A stretch of DNA of 64,000 nucleotides, from contig UQDL01000003.1 of NCBI GenBank assembly GCA_900539775.1, positions 1 through 64,000 of the forward strand. Direction: 5' to 3'. A program made the position numbers and the translations under genes. The notes under the pieces are model-generated. The model was not told the DNA's origin, searched no databases, and saw nothing but the letters and a program-made list of their open reading frames with translations. Shown one piece after another: positions 36,100 through 44,323 of this stretch. Numbering within the stretch: position 1 is the first letter of the stretch; every line of letters begins with the position of its first letter. The DNA is from an uncultured Anaerotruncus sp. Its GTDB lineage: Bacteria > Bacillota > Clostridia > Oscillospirales > Acutalibacteraceae.

Positions 36100-37584
36100 T
36101 TAGTAATCAATCTTTTCGCACTTAGAAAGCACTTTATCAAAGCGGCGGATACATTCATCAATATCCTCTTCGGTGTAAGCACTTGAAGTGTAAAGACGAG
36201 AGCCTGCAAGAGTAACAAGGCCTTCTGCCATGTAAGCAGCGCCCATATACTGCATTTCGGTTTGGCGAATACCTGTTTGCTTAAGAACATTCGGAATTGT
36301 CCACGGCTTCTTCCAGTTGATGCTGAACTGCATTGTTGCAACTGTGTGAAGCTGGCAGATAGAGCCAACATTGTAGCAGATGAAAGGAAGATCATACTTT
36401 TTGATGGATTCATTAATGCCCTTTGTAAGACGATCTGCCATTTGACCCGCAACCTGGCAAGCATTTCTCTTTTCAATCTCGCAAATAACGGTGTAGCCTG
36501 CGCAGCAGGAAATAGGAGTTGCAGCCATTGTGCCGCCGCACATTGCCTTATGTATCTTCTTGCCTTCAGACTTATCAAGGCCTGCGCCGAGATATTTCAT
36601 AACTTCTCTGTGGCCGCCGATGCCGCCTGCACCGGGATAGCCGCCGGCGATGATTTTACCGAAAATGGTGATATCGGGATCAATGCCGTAATAGCCCTGA
36701 GCACCGGAAAGACCGATACGGAAGCCTGTTACAACCTCGTCACAAACAAGAAGAGCACCATACTTGCGGCAAAGTGCCTGAACGCCCTTCGGGAAATCCT
36801 TATCAACAGGGCGTGTTGCCGATTCAGGGCCGCAAGGCTCAATGAACACAGCTGCCGTGCCGCCGCGGAATTTATTAAGAATAAGCTTCTTTTCAAGGCT
36901 TTTAAGATCATTCGGGAAGAATTCCTGAGTGTGCTTGAATACGAAAAGCGGAACACCGTGTGACTGAAGATTCAATGTGCCGGGAACACGCATGCCCCAA
37001 GCAAGCTGATCTGACCAGCCATGGTAAGCACCGCCCATTTTAATAACATTTTTGTGGCCGGTTGCAAGACGAGCAACACGAACCGCACACATACAAGCCT
37101 CTGTGCCCGAGCCAAGCATACGGAACATTTCAACAGAAGGAACGCATTCTGAAATTTTCTTTGCAAGCTTATATTCATAAGGATGGAAAAGACCTGTGGA
37201 CGGACCGCAATCCTCAAGCAATTCAATAACCTTTTTTCTTACAACATCATCATTTGAGCCGATAATTGTGGGGCCGCCTGCCTGAAGAAAATCGTAATAT
37301 TCATTGCCATCAACATCATAAAGCTTATTGCCTTTTGCCTTTACCATAACAATCGGGAAAGGATAGTTGAAAGCAAGATTGTGCTGAACGCCGCCCGGAA
37401 TAACGGTTCTGGCCTCTTCGATCTGCTCTTTAGACTTTTTGCACTTCTTTGCGAAGTATTCTTCCTCATATTCTTTAAGCGCAGATCTGCTGATTGAGTA
37501 AATCGGCTTTTTGATAAGCGCATCGAGTTCCGCATTAAGCAATGTTGCATCGGGATACTCGGTGATTGCGAATCTTGTATCCAT
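36100..37584 (-). CDS. Class III aminotransferase, glutamate-1-semialdehyde mutase-like
   Basis: A PLP enzyme of 494 residues. GSGTEA (158-163) contacts the phosphate, DEVVTGFR (282-289) holds the PLP aspartate, and K310 in FGKIIAGGYPGAG forms the Schiff base. It is most like glutamate-1-semialdehyde 2,1-aminomutase-type proteins but about 60 residues longer, and no haem biosynthesis gene is near, so a catabolic or aminosugar substrate is more likely. AAGGAGG precedes the ATG, behind a structured leader of about 100 nt. Confidence 0.9.
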   Translation of the reverse strand: MDTRFAITEYPDATLLNAELDALIKKPIYSISRSALKEYEEEYFAKKCKKSKEQIEEARTVIPGGVQHNLAFNYPFPIVMVKAKGNKLYDVDGNEYYDFLQAGGPTIIGSNDDVVRKKVIELLEDCGPSTGLFHPYEYKLAKKISECVPSVEMFRMLGSGTEACMCAVRVARLATGHKNVIKMGGAYHGWSDQLAWGMRVPGTLNLQSHGVPLFVFKHTQEFFPNDLKSLEKKLILNKFRGGTAAVFIEPCGPESATRPVDKDFPKGVQALCRKYGALLVCDEVVTGFRIGLSGAQGYYGIDPDITIFGKIIAGGYPGAGGIGGHREVMKYLGAGLDKSEGKKIHKAMCGGTMAATPISCCAGYTVICEIEKRNACQVAGQMADRLTKGINESIKKYDLPFICYNVGSICQLHTVATMQFSINWKKPWTIPNVLKQTGIRQTEMQYMGAAYMAEGLVTLAGSRLYTSSAYTEEDIDECIRRFDKVLSKCEKIDY

Positions 37585-37693
37585 AAAATAGATCCTCCTT
37601 GAATTATTTTAATACAGTAATCTAAGTGAGCCAAAGCCGCCCCGGAGGTTGAATAACAAGGGGTGAGCGATTACTCACAACAAATACACATTT

Positions 37694-37721
37694 AGTATAT
37701 CACTTTTCAACGATTTGTCAA
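37694..37721 (-). promoter_or_regulatory. Promoter of the aminotransferase-aldolase unit
   Basis: Minus strand TTGACA (37721-37716), 16-base spacer, TATACT (37699-37694). Its -10 region contains TTTAGTAT (plus strand 37691-37698), the same 8-mer found at the TetR gene promoter. Confidence 0.7.
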
Positions 37722-37761
37722 ACCCGCATTCTATTTTTTTTGTTAAAATTTCTGTGAATTG

Positions 37762-37802
37762 TTGCAGGAATGTTAAATCTATGCTAATATACTGTTTAGT
37801 AT
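37762..37802 (+). promoter_or_regulatory. Promoter and palindromic operator of the TetR gene
   Basis: TTGCAG at 37762-37767, 17-base spacer, TAATAT at 37785-37790. ATACT-GTTT-AGTAT (37789-37802) covers the end of the -10 and the start site. The leader then holds a 12-bp hairpin (37845-37857 with 37865-37876) without a T-run. Confidence 0.65.
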
Positions 37803-37895
37803 TTATTCCAAATATTTCTTGAAAGGCGGTTTCCTTTGTTTGAATTGCACAAAAGCAAGTAATATGCTTTGTGCAAGCTTACAAAATTGATAAAA

Positions 37896-38555
37896 ATGAC
37901 AGAAAAACATCACAAAGAAGCGTTCGACAGAATTTCCGCTGAAAGGCAAAATGAAATTCTTGAAACCGCCATTGAAGAGTTTTCCTCTAAAGGATATAAA
38001 AACGCAAATATCAACATTATTTCCAAAAATGCAGGCATAAGCATCGGTTTAATGTATAAATATTTTGCAACTAAAGAGGATTTATTTTTCACCTGCATTT
38101 CAAAAGGCATGGTACTGCTGCGAGAAACGCTTGAAGAAATCATGAAAAGCCATGACAAATTGCTTAAGAAAGCCGAAAAGGTTATCAGAGCAAGCTGCGA
38201 GCTTTCAAGAGAATACAAAAACTATATCAAGCTTTACAATGAAATCACCGCAGAAAAGGACGGCGACAGAGCCGTTGCATTTGCAAGAGAAATTGAGGGG
38301 CACACAAGCAGAATTTATATAACAGCAATTGCACAAGCTCTTGCCTGCGGCGATGTGCGCCAAGATCTTGATCCAAGACTTTTTGCGTTTTTCCTTGATA
38401 ATTTACTTACTATGCTGCAGTTTTCTTACACCTGCGCCTATTACAAAGAAAGGCTTTGCATTTACACGGGCGTAAATATTGACGAAGCAAACGACGATGA
38501 AATTGTTTCTCAGCTGCTGAAGTTTTTGGAATCTGCATTCACCTTTTCAAAATAA
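37896..38555 (+). CDS. TetR/AcrR-family transcriptional regulator
   Basis: About 219 residues. The N-terminal helix-turn-helix is typical: ILETAIEEFSSKGYKNANIN then ISKNAGISIGLMYKYFATKEDLF. The C-terminal ligand domain is unassigned. The frame opens at a TTG at 37869; neither it nor ATG 37896 has a good ribosome site, so the start is uncertain. It is divergent from the aminotransferase-aldolase unit and directly upstream of the FGGY kinase, so it probably controls both. Confidence 0.88.
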   Translation: MTEKHHKEAFDRISAERQNEILETAIEEFSSKGYKNANINIISKNAGISIGLMYKYFATKEDLFFTCISKGMVLLRETLEEIMKSHDKLLKKAEKVIRASCELSREYKNYIKLYNEITAEKDGDRAVAFAREIEGHTSRIYITAIAQALACGDVRQDLDPRLFAFFLDNLLTMLQFSYTCAYYKERLCIYTGVNIDEANDDEIVSQLLKFLESAFTFSK

Positions 38556-38673
38556 AAATCAAAAGCCATAAACCGTTTAATTTCGCCGTGAAAAGGCGTT
38601 ATATAAAAGGATTTGTTAAAGTCCGCCATATTCGCTGCCTTGATTTGCTTTAAAATTCAAGCGGCATCACAAA

Positions 38674-38732
38674 TGCATTTTTGCAGGCTACGGCAAAAAT
38701 GCACAGATATATTAAAAATGTAGCCGGAAAGG
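38674..38732 (+). promoter_or_regulatory. Possible H-type pseudoknot leader at the FGGY kinase ribosome site
   Basis: TGCATTTTTGC (38674-38684) pairs perfectly with GCAAAAATGCA (38693-38703). The 8-base loop contains GGCTAC (38686-38691), which is the exact complement of GTAGCC (38720-38725). That strand directly touches the Shine-Dalgarno GGAAAGG (38726-38732). Stem plus loop pairing makes an H-type pseudoknot that could regulate translation. It matches no riboswitch class I know. Confidence 0.4.
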
Positions 38733-38740
38733 CAAATACT

Positions 38741-40363
38741 ATGGCAAAATATGTTATTACTTACGATATAGGCACAACGGGAATAAAAACATGCCTTATC
38801 GAAATTGACAAAACAATGAAAATTCTTGCCTCATCGACCGCAGGATACAATCTTTATGTTGATGATGAAACCGGAGTTAAAGGCGGCGCCGAGCAAGATG
38901 TTGACGAGTGGTGGGAAGCCATGTGCATAACCACAAAAACGGTTTTAAACAAAGTGCCAAATATCACCAAAGAAACGATTGAAGGCATCAGCTTTTGCTC
39001 TGCAATGCAAGGGCTTGTGCTTGTTGACAAAGACGGCAATTGCATAAGGCGCCCAATGACATATATGGATCAAAGAGCAAGAGAAGAGCTCAAAAAAGGC
39101 ATTGCTCACGGTGTGCAGATAGCAGGCGCAGAAGTTACAAAACTGCTTAAATACCTCAGATACACCGGTGCTGTAAGCTCATCTGTTAAGGACCCGATTT
39201 GGAAATACAAATGGGTTGAGGCACATGAGCCGGAAAACTTTAAAAAGATTTATAAATGGCTTGACATTAAAGAATATCTTATTTTGCGTGCAAGCGGCGA
39301 ATTTGTTATGACTCAGGATTCGGCATTCGGCACACTGCTTTATGACACAAGAAAAGGCCATGAAGGATGGTGCAAGCCGGTTTGCAAAATGGTTGGAGTT
39401 AATGTTGAGCATATGCCAACAATCAAAAAGAGCACCGAGCAGGTTGGCAAAGTTACCGAAAAAGCCGCAAAAGAGCTTGGGCTTGCAGCGGGCACAGCTG
39501 TTTACGGCGGCGGCGGAGATGCTTCTCTTATCGGCGTAGGTGCAGGTGCCGTTGAAGTTGGAGATACTCATATTTATTCCGGCACATCAGGTTGGGTAGG
39601 CACCGTTGTGCCCGAGCAAATCGTTGATGCAGGCGCAATGATGGCGGCAATAGTGGGCGTTGATCCCGAAGCATACAATTATTTCGGCGAGCTTGAAACA
39701 TCAAACAAATGCGTAAGCTGGGTTAAAGATCACCTTGCACTTGATGAAATCGGAATTTTCCTTAAAAAATACGGCAATGCTTCAGACAGCTTTGAGCAGG
39801 TTGAATTTAACCTTTACGACTATCTGGAAGAAGTTATTGACACTATCCCGGCAGGTGCCAACGGAGTTGTTTTCACTCCGTGGCTTCACGGCAACAGATG
39901 CCCGTTTGAAGATCCGAATGCAGCCGGAATGTTCTTTAACATTCGCCTTGAAACAGGCAAAACAGAGCTTATAAGAGCAGTTGTTGAGGGCATTTGCTTC
40001 CATATGAGATGGATGCTTGAGAGACAGGAGCAAAAGGTTAGCAAATATAAAAAAGAAGACACCGTTCGTTTTTGCGGCGGCGGTGCTCTTGGCGCAACAA
40101 CCTGCCAAATTCTTTCAGACATTCTTCAAAGAGATGTTGTTGTTGTTGAATCGCCGCAAAACATCGGTGCTGTCGGCGCTGCTGCCTGCATTGCGGTTGG
40201 AATGAAACTTATTCCAACCATGAAAGATGTTAAAAAGCTTATACCCATTCAAACAACTTATCATCCGAACAAGGCAAACAAAGCTGTTTATGACAGAAAC
40301 TTTGAAGTTTTCAAAAATCTTTACAAAGACAATAAAAAGAATTTTGAAATTCTTAACGGCTGA
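38741..40363 (+). CDS. FGGY-family carbohydrate kinase
   Basis: 540 residues of the xylulokinase/glycerokinase superfamily. The phosphate-1 loop ITYDIGTTGIKT (6-17) contains D9, and SAMQGLVLVDKDG, TYMDQRA, GGGGDASLIGVGAG and FCGGGALG complete the ATPase fold. The sugar or polyol substrate is not determined. GGAAAGG lies 8 bases before ATG 38741; the frame open upstream to 38681 overlaps a hairpin and is rejected. It lies downstream of the TetR gene and ends at a strong terminator. Confidence 0.92.
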   Translation: MAKYVITYDIGTTGIKTCLIEIDKTMKILASSTAGYNLYVDDETGVKGGAEQDVDEWWEAMCITTKTVLNKVPNITKETIEGISFCSAMQGLVLVDKDGNCIRRPMTYMDQRAREELKKGIAHGVQIAGAEVTKLLKYLRYTGAVSSSVKDPIWKYKWVEAHEPENFKKIYKWLDIKEYLILRASGEFVMTQDSAFGTLLYDTRKGHEGWCKPVCKMVGVNVEHMPTIKKSTEQVGKVTEKAAKELGLAAGTAVYGGGGDASLIGVGAGAVEVGDTHIYSGTSGWVGTVVPEQIVDAGAMMAAIVGVDPEAYNYFGELETSNKCVSWVKDHLALDEIGIFLKKYGNASDSFEQVEFNLYDYLEEVIDTIPAGANGVVFTPWLHGNRCPFEDPNAAGMFFNIRLETGKTELIRAVVEGICFHMRWMLERQEQKVSKYKKEDTVRFCGGGALGATTCQILSDILQRDVVVVESPQNIGAVGAAACIAVGMKLIPTMKDVKKLIPIQTTYHPNKANKAVYDRNFEVFKNLYKDNKKNFEILNG

Positions 40364-40373
40364 TTATACACAC

Positions 40374-40409
40374 AAAGCTCCCAAGCAAAAAATGCTTGGG
40401 AGCTTTTTT
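40374..40409 (+). terminator. Terminator after the FGGY kinase gene
   Basis: AAAGCTCCCAAGCA with TGCTTGGGAGCTT, loop AAAAA, then TTTTTT. Confidence 0.92.
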
Positions 40410-40425
40410 ATCAAAAAAGCAGCAG

Positions 40426-40466
40426 AAAAGCACCTCTTACTTCAGGCAGAAGCAAAAGGTGCTTTT
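40426..40466 (-). terminator. Terminator of the DUF5067-like gene
   Basis: AAAAGCACCT (40426-40435) pairs with AGGTGCTTTT (40457-40466), giving a T-rich minus-strand end just after the gene's stop at 40473. Confidence 0.7.
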
Positions 40467-40472
40467 TCTTAA

Positions 40473-41102
40473 TCATTTATCCAAATCAACCGTATAAGTA
40501 AGCTTTTCATCGCTGAAAGAAATAAGCTCGCTGATTTCAAGTTCTATCTGCGTTGAATCATCCCTTAAAATATAAACCTTTGAAACTTCCTTTGTTGTGC
40601 CGGGCTTAACCTTAACATCCCAGCCGAGTTCATCTGAACCGCCGTCAAGGAAAGAGCTTTCAAGTCCGATACCATCCTGATAAGCTTCATCTTTAAGAGC
40701 CACATCAAAGCTTTCCGCATCTGATGAATTATTCGTGAAATTATAGGTGATTTTAATGGAATTTTTTCCTTCCCAGTTTTTGCACTTTTCCGCGGATTTA
40801 ACCGTGCAGATATAATCGCCAATTTCGCCCTCCGTTTTATCTTTTTCCTGCGCTGCAACCGAGTTTGTTGCTTCCGAAGCCGCGCCGGCTGTACTTTGAG
40901 CACCCGAAGACGAATCGGAGCCGCCTCCCGCCGAGCCTGCGATGGCGATGATTACGATTATTCCGACGATAACCGCAAGAATAATCAGCCGCTTTTTCTT
41001 CTTCTTTTTCTTTTGCTCATCAAGTGCCTGATTAACCGCCTGCTGAACAGCTGCGTTATTATCCTGCGGATATTGATATTGATTTTGGTTTTGATTTTCC
41101 AT
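40473..41102 (-). CDS. Membrane-anchored DUF5067-like protein
   Basis: 209 residues: a Gln/Asn-rich cytoplasmic start, a Lys run (KKKKKKKR), one membrane helix (about 39-55), a Gly/Ser/Ala linker and an extracellular immunoglobulin-like domain of the DUF5067/FxLYD kind (from about 95). Function unknown; such proteins are seen as surface sensors or immunity-like factors. AAGGAAGG lies 8 bases before ATG 41102, so the frame open to 41156 is not used. Divergent from an XRE regulator, with two shared palindromes between. Confidence 0.82.
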   Translation of the reverse strand: MENQNQNQYQYPQDNNAAVQQAVNQALDEQKKKKKKKRLIILAVIVGIIVIIAIAGSAGGGSDSSSGAQSTAGAASEATNSVAAQEKDKTEGEIGDYICTVKSAEKCKNWEGKNSIKITYNFTNNSSDAESFDVALKDEAYQDGIGLESSFLDGGSDELGWDVKVKPGTTKEVSKVYILRDDSTQIELEISELISFSDEKLTYTVDLDK

Positions 41103-41125
41103 AAATTTTACCTTCCTTTGTAAAT

Positions 41126-41164
41126 ATACCATTTCGGGATATTTTAATAATACCATTTTGGTAT
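41126..41164. promoter_or_regulatory. Twin palindromic operator between DUF5067-like and XRE genes
   Basis: ATACCATTTTGGTAT (41150-41164) is a perfect palindrome, and ATACCATTTCGGGAT (41126-41140) is a near copy with one arm changed. Centres are 24 bp apart, about two helical turns, suiting cooperative binding by the XRE dimer encoded next door. Confidence 0.7.
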
Positions 41165-41184
41165 AGTTATGTCAAGGTGATTTT

Positions 41185-41391
41185 ATGAAATTGAAAGAGT
41201 TGCGAAATGAAAAAGGCATTTCTCAGCTGAAGCTTGCAATGGATTTATCCATGAACCAAAACACAATCAGCAGATATGAAACAGAGGAACGCCAAGCAGA
41301 TTATGAAACGCTTATTAAAATTGCGGATTATTTCAATGTTTCAATTGATTACCTTTTGGGGCGCACGGAAAACAGAACATTTTTTAAATAG
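41185..41391 (+). CDS. XRE-family (Cro/CI) transcriptional regulator
   Basis: 68 residues, essentially one helix-turn-helix domain: LKELRNEKGISQLKLAMD then MNQNTISRYETEERQADYET and the family ending YFNVSIDYLLGRT. AAGGTG precedes the ATG. It probably binds the twin palindromes upstream and controls itself and the divergent DUF5067-like gene. Confidence 0.93.
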   Translation: MKLKELRNEKGISQLKLAMDLSMNQNTISRYETEERQADYETLIKIADYFNVSIDYLLGRTENRTFFK

Positions 41392-41408
41392 CTTTAATAA
41401 AACGAAAG

Positions 41409-41442
41409 CAGCCGCAGATCAAAGATCTGCGGCTGTTCATTT
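41409..41442 (+). terminator. Probable terminator of the XRE gene
   Basis: CAGCCGCAGATC (41409-41420) with GATCTGCGGCTG (41424-41435), then TTCATTTTT; the T-run is interrupted. Confidence 0.55.
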
Positions 41443-41482
41443 TTATATTTGGTTTTGCGAATAAATGAGTGCACAAAAAAAT

Positions 41483-41812
41483 GCGAGTTGATCTGTAAGC
41501 CGAGTTCTGTTGAAGGCAATTATCTATCTCGACGCATCATTGCTGATACGCTCAAGCCACATTTCGGGATTATGTGCCGAGCAAGCAGCCTCCCATTCTG
41601 TGTTGCAGCGGATAGGGTTTACATGGCAACGGATGTCTCCACCCGCTCGGTGAGCTCTTACCTCGCCTTTCCATCCTTACCGCAAAAGCGGCGGTTTATT
41701 TCTGTTGCACTTTCCCTAAGGTCACCCTCGGCGGCCGTTAGCCGTTATCCTGCTCTGCGCTGCTCGGACTTTCCTCACACCAAAAAGGTGCGCAACTGCC
41801 CAATCAACTCGC
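41483..41812 (-). ncRNA. rnpB: RNase P RNA, bacterial type A
   Basis: The catalytic RNA of RNase P, which matures tRNA 5' ends. The minus strand shows the universal GAGGAAAGTCCGAGC near the 5' end, AGTAAGGATGGAAAGG, the GGGTGACCTTAGGGAAAGT region and ACAGAACTCGGCTTACAG near the 3' end. P1 closes exactly: GCGAGTTGAT at the 5' end with ATCAACTCGC at the 3' end, followed by ATTTTTTT. About 330 nt. Confidence 0.95.
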
Positions 41813-41818
41813 TTGTAT

Positions 41819-41847
41819 ATTGTAAAATATAAATTAACATGTGTCAA
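41819..41847 (-). promoter_or_regulatory. Promoter of rnpB
   Basis: Minus strand TTGACA (41847-41842), 17-base spacer, TACAAT (41824-41819), start near 41812, which is the P1 5' end. It is 17 bp from the -35 of the divergent LCP gene. Confidence 0.82.
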
Positions 41848-41864
41848 TATTTTTATAAAGGTTG

Positions 41865-41893
41865 TTGCAAATGATTTTTAAATATTGTAATAT
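41865..41893 (+). promoter_or_regulatory. Promoter of the LCP gene
   Basis: TTGCAA at 41865-41870, 17-base spacer, TAATAT at 41888-41893; start near 41900, which rules out the ATG at 41900 as the translation start. Confidence 0.7.
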
Positions 41894-41926
41894 CATTATA
41901 TGAAAACAAGATACGAGGTGATTTTT

Positions 41927-43120
41927 ATGCCCGATAACAATAACAGTGAAAGAGACAGAACAGTTCCTCCGGAGGAGGATTATTACGGCCACGCCAATCC
42001 GGATTTGAATTTTAACAGCAAGGAGCTTCAAAACGGCGGCGGCATAAACCCCACGCGTGATTACCCTTATCACTCACCGTTGTATAGCGATTTTTATAAC
42101 TCAAATGAAAAATCCACACGAAATAACAAACAAAGCAACGGCGTTAAGCCGGACAAAAACGGCAAAAGAAAAAAAAGGGGCAAGCAAATTGCCATTGCGG
42201 TTTTAGCCGTTATCCTTGCGGCAGTGCTTTGCTTGATCGGCTCGGTTGAATCCGTTTTAGGCAAAATAAATTATGATGAAAAGGTTCAAAACGAACACAT
42301 TTCAGAGGACAAGCTGACTTCATCAAGCGAAGTTAAAAACATTCTGCTTTTAGGGGTTGATGCACGTTCCGACGACAAAGCAGAAGCAAGCCGAGCGGAC
42401 ACAATGATGCTTATTTCTATAGACAAAGCACACGGATGCATAAAGATGACATCATTTCAGCGTGACTCGTGGGTTTACATTCCGAAAGCTGATAAAAAGC
42501 AAAGGTTAAATGCGGCTTGCACATACGGCGGATACAGCGGAGTTGCAGACACAATCGAATACAATTTCGGTGTTAAAATAGACGGATATGTTGTTACGGA
42601 CTTTGAAATGTTTAAGGTTATGGTAGACAGCATCGGCGGAGTTGAAGCCGAGATTTCTGAAAAAGAGGCAAATGAAGTTACAAACCATCCGGGGAGATAC
42701 GGCAATGTTAAGCTTGATGCCGGCAAATATAAATTGACCGGCGAGCAGGCACTTGCCTATTGCCGAATCAGAAAAATAGACACCGACTGGAAACGCACAG
42801 AGCGCCAACGAACAATTATGCAGGCAATAATAAAGGGAGTTATCAGTTCGGGCCCCGTAAGCGCAATCAAAACTGCAAAAGCAGTTGCACCGTATATTGA
42901 AACAAATCTTTCTAAAAGTGAAATAAAAAGCATTGCCGCAAGCGCACTAGGCTGCGTTTCGGGCGGCTTTGAGCAAGCCTCTTGCCCGTTTGAGGGCACT
43001 TGGAAATATTCCAACAAAGGCGGCGCAAGCGTTATCACGCTTGATGTTGATGCCAATAAAGAAAAGCTGATTGATTTTATCTATAACAGTGATAAAACAG
43101 CCGATTCGGCGGAGAAATAA
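41927..43120 (+). CDS. LytR-CpsA-Psr (LCP) family cell-wall glycopolymer ligase
   Basis: LCP enzymes transfer wall teichoic acid, capsule or other glycopolymers from lipid carriers to peptidoglycan. 397 residues: a hydrophilic cytoplasmic part, a membrane helix at about 87-107, and the extracellular LCP domain with LLLGVDARS, SRADTMMLISID, MTSFQRDSWVYIP and AYCRIRKIDTDWKRTERQR, which carry the phosphate-binding Asp/Arg residues. GAGGTG precedes ATG 41927 by 6 bases. Confidence 0.95.
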   Translation: MPDNNNSERDRTVPPEEDYYGHANPDLNFNSKELQNGGGINPTRDYPYHSPLYSDFYNSNEKSTRNNKQSNGVKPDKNGKRKKRGKQIAIAVLAVILAAVLCLIGSVESVLGKINYDEKVQNEHISEDKLTSSSEVKNILLLGVDARSDDKAEASRADTMMLISIDKAHGCIKMTSFQRDSWVYIPKADKKQRLNAACTYGGYSGVADTIEYNFGVKIDGYVVTDFEMFKVMVDSIGGVEAEISEKEANEVTNHPGRYGNVKLDAGKYKLTGEQALAYCRIRKIDTDWKRTERQRTIMQAIIKGVISSGPVSAIKTAKAVAPYIETNLSKSEIKSIAASALGCVSGGFEQASCPFEGTWKYSNKGGASVITLDVDANKEKLIDFIYNSDKTADSAEK

Positions 43121-43252
43121 AGGCAAAATCATATACACCGATTTAATCATGCAGATAATATGCCGAAGATACAAAAGCAAGAACAACTTGCATACTGCGT
43201 AAATTAAAATACGGTTTAAACTTTTTGAGTTTTACCCGTTTCACTATCAAAA

Positions 43253-43288
43253 AAATCTGCCAATACATAAAGTATTGGCAGATTTTTT
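43253..43288. terminator. Bidirectional terminator between LCP gene and folD
   Basis: AAATCTGCCAATAC (43253-43266) with GTATTGGCAGATTT (43272-43285), loop ATAAA, T-runs on both strands. The 130 bp between the LCP stop and this site show nothing else. Confidence 0.92.
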
Positions 43289-43340
43289 CTGTATCGGTAA
43301 GCAGCGACAAATAAAAATGTGCTGCCGTTATTTAACATTA

Positions 43341-44192
43341 TCACTCAACGCCGTTTTGAATTTTGGCAGCGGTGAGAGTGTTTTGCATAAGCATGGAAAT
43401 TGTCATTGGGCCTACTCCGCCGGGAACCGGAGTAATGAACGAGCACTTGGTGGCAACGCTTTCAAAATCAACATCGCCGCAAAGCTTTCCGTTTTCATCC
43501 CTGTTCATGCCAACATCAATAACAACGGCGCCGGGCTTAACCATATCAGCGGTTACGAACTTTGCTTTGCCTACAGCGGCAACGAGAATATCTGCGGTTT
43601 TTGCAACATCTGCCAAATTTTGAGTTTTGGAATGGGCAATTTCAACCGTTGCATTTTCATGAAGCAGCAGCATAGCCATTGGTTTTCCAACAATATTGCT
43701 TCTGCCGATAACAACCGCTTTTTTGCCGACGGGATCTACACCTGCAGAATGGATAAGTTCCATTATTCCGGCAGGAGTACAGGGCAAAAAATGATAATCG
43801 CCTATCATAATTGCGCCGACATTAACGGGATGAAAAGCATCCACATCTTTTATCGGATTTATGCGGGCAATAACCTCTTTATCATCCAAATGCTTCGGAA
43901 GAGGAAGCTGGCAAAGAATTCCGCTGATTTCCGGGCGTTCGTTGAGCTTATCAACAAGTTCATTTAATTCCTGCTGAGTTGTGCTTGCAGGCAATGCATA
44001 TTTTTCGCTGTAAAAGCCGACCTCTTCACATGCCTTTTCTTTGTTTCTTACATAAACAGCCGATGCAGGATCATCACCCACAACTATAACGGCAAGTCCG
44101 GGTGTTATTCCCTTTGCCTTGAGTTCTGCGGTTTCTTGCTTAACACGCTCACGCACAGAGCGAGAAACGGCTTTTCCGTCTATAACAACCAT
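43341..44192 (-). CDS. folD: Methylenetetrahydrofolate dehydrogenase/methenyltetrahydrofolate cyclohydrolase
   Basis: A bifunctional one-carbon enzyme linking methylene-, methenyl- and formyl-tetrahydrofolate. 283 residues with the folate-site YVRNKEKACEE (Y and K of the catalytic motif), LPLPKHL, PCTPAGI and VIGRSNIVGKPMA, and PGGVGPMT near the end. The Shine-Dalgarno is weak (GGAAAGG 17 bases away). It follows lgt in the same direction. Confidence 0.97.
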   Translation of the reverse strand: MVVIDGKAVSRSVRERVKQETAELKAKGITPGLAVIVVGDDPASAVYVRNKEKACEEVGFYSEKYALPASTTQQELNELVDKLNERPEISGILCQLPLPKHLDDKEVIARINPIKDVDAFHPVNVGAIMIGDYHFLPCTPAGIMELIHSAGVDPVGKKAVVIGRSNIVGKPMAMLLLHENATVEIAHSKTQNLADVAKTADILVAAVGKAKFVTADMVKPGAVVIDVGMNRDENGKLCGDVDFESVATKCSFITPVPGGVGPMTISMLMQNTLTAAKIQNGVE

Positions 44193-44323
44193 AATAAAAT
44201 ACTAACAGCCTTTCCAGCCGCATATAAATTAAAACCATTCGCATTACTGCAGCCTTATAAAACGAACGGCAAAACAGAGCCTTAAAACCTGTGCTCTGCT
44301 TTGGCAATGCAATTTGCACCTTT

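Noticed and set aside
36100..37584. True glutamate-1-semialdehyde aminomutase (hemL)
   Set aside because: Longer than HemL, with no haem genes nearby and an aldolase downstream; the family is right but the specific role is not supported.
37830..37862. A possible TTG-started leader peptide before the TetR gene
   Set aside because: Only eight codons, weak spacing to the GAAAGG site and no attenuator after it; a hairpin without a T-run follows.
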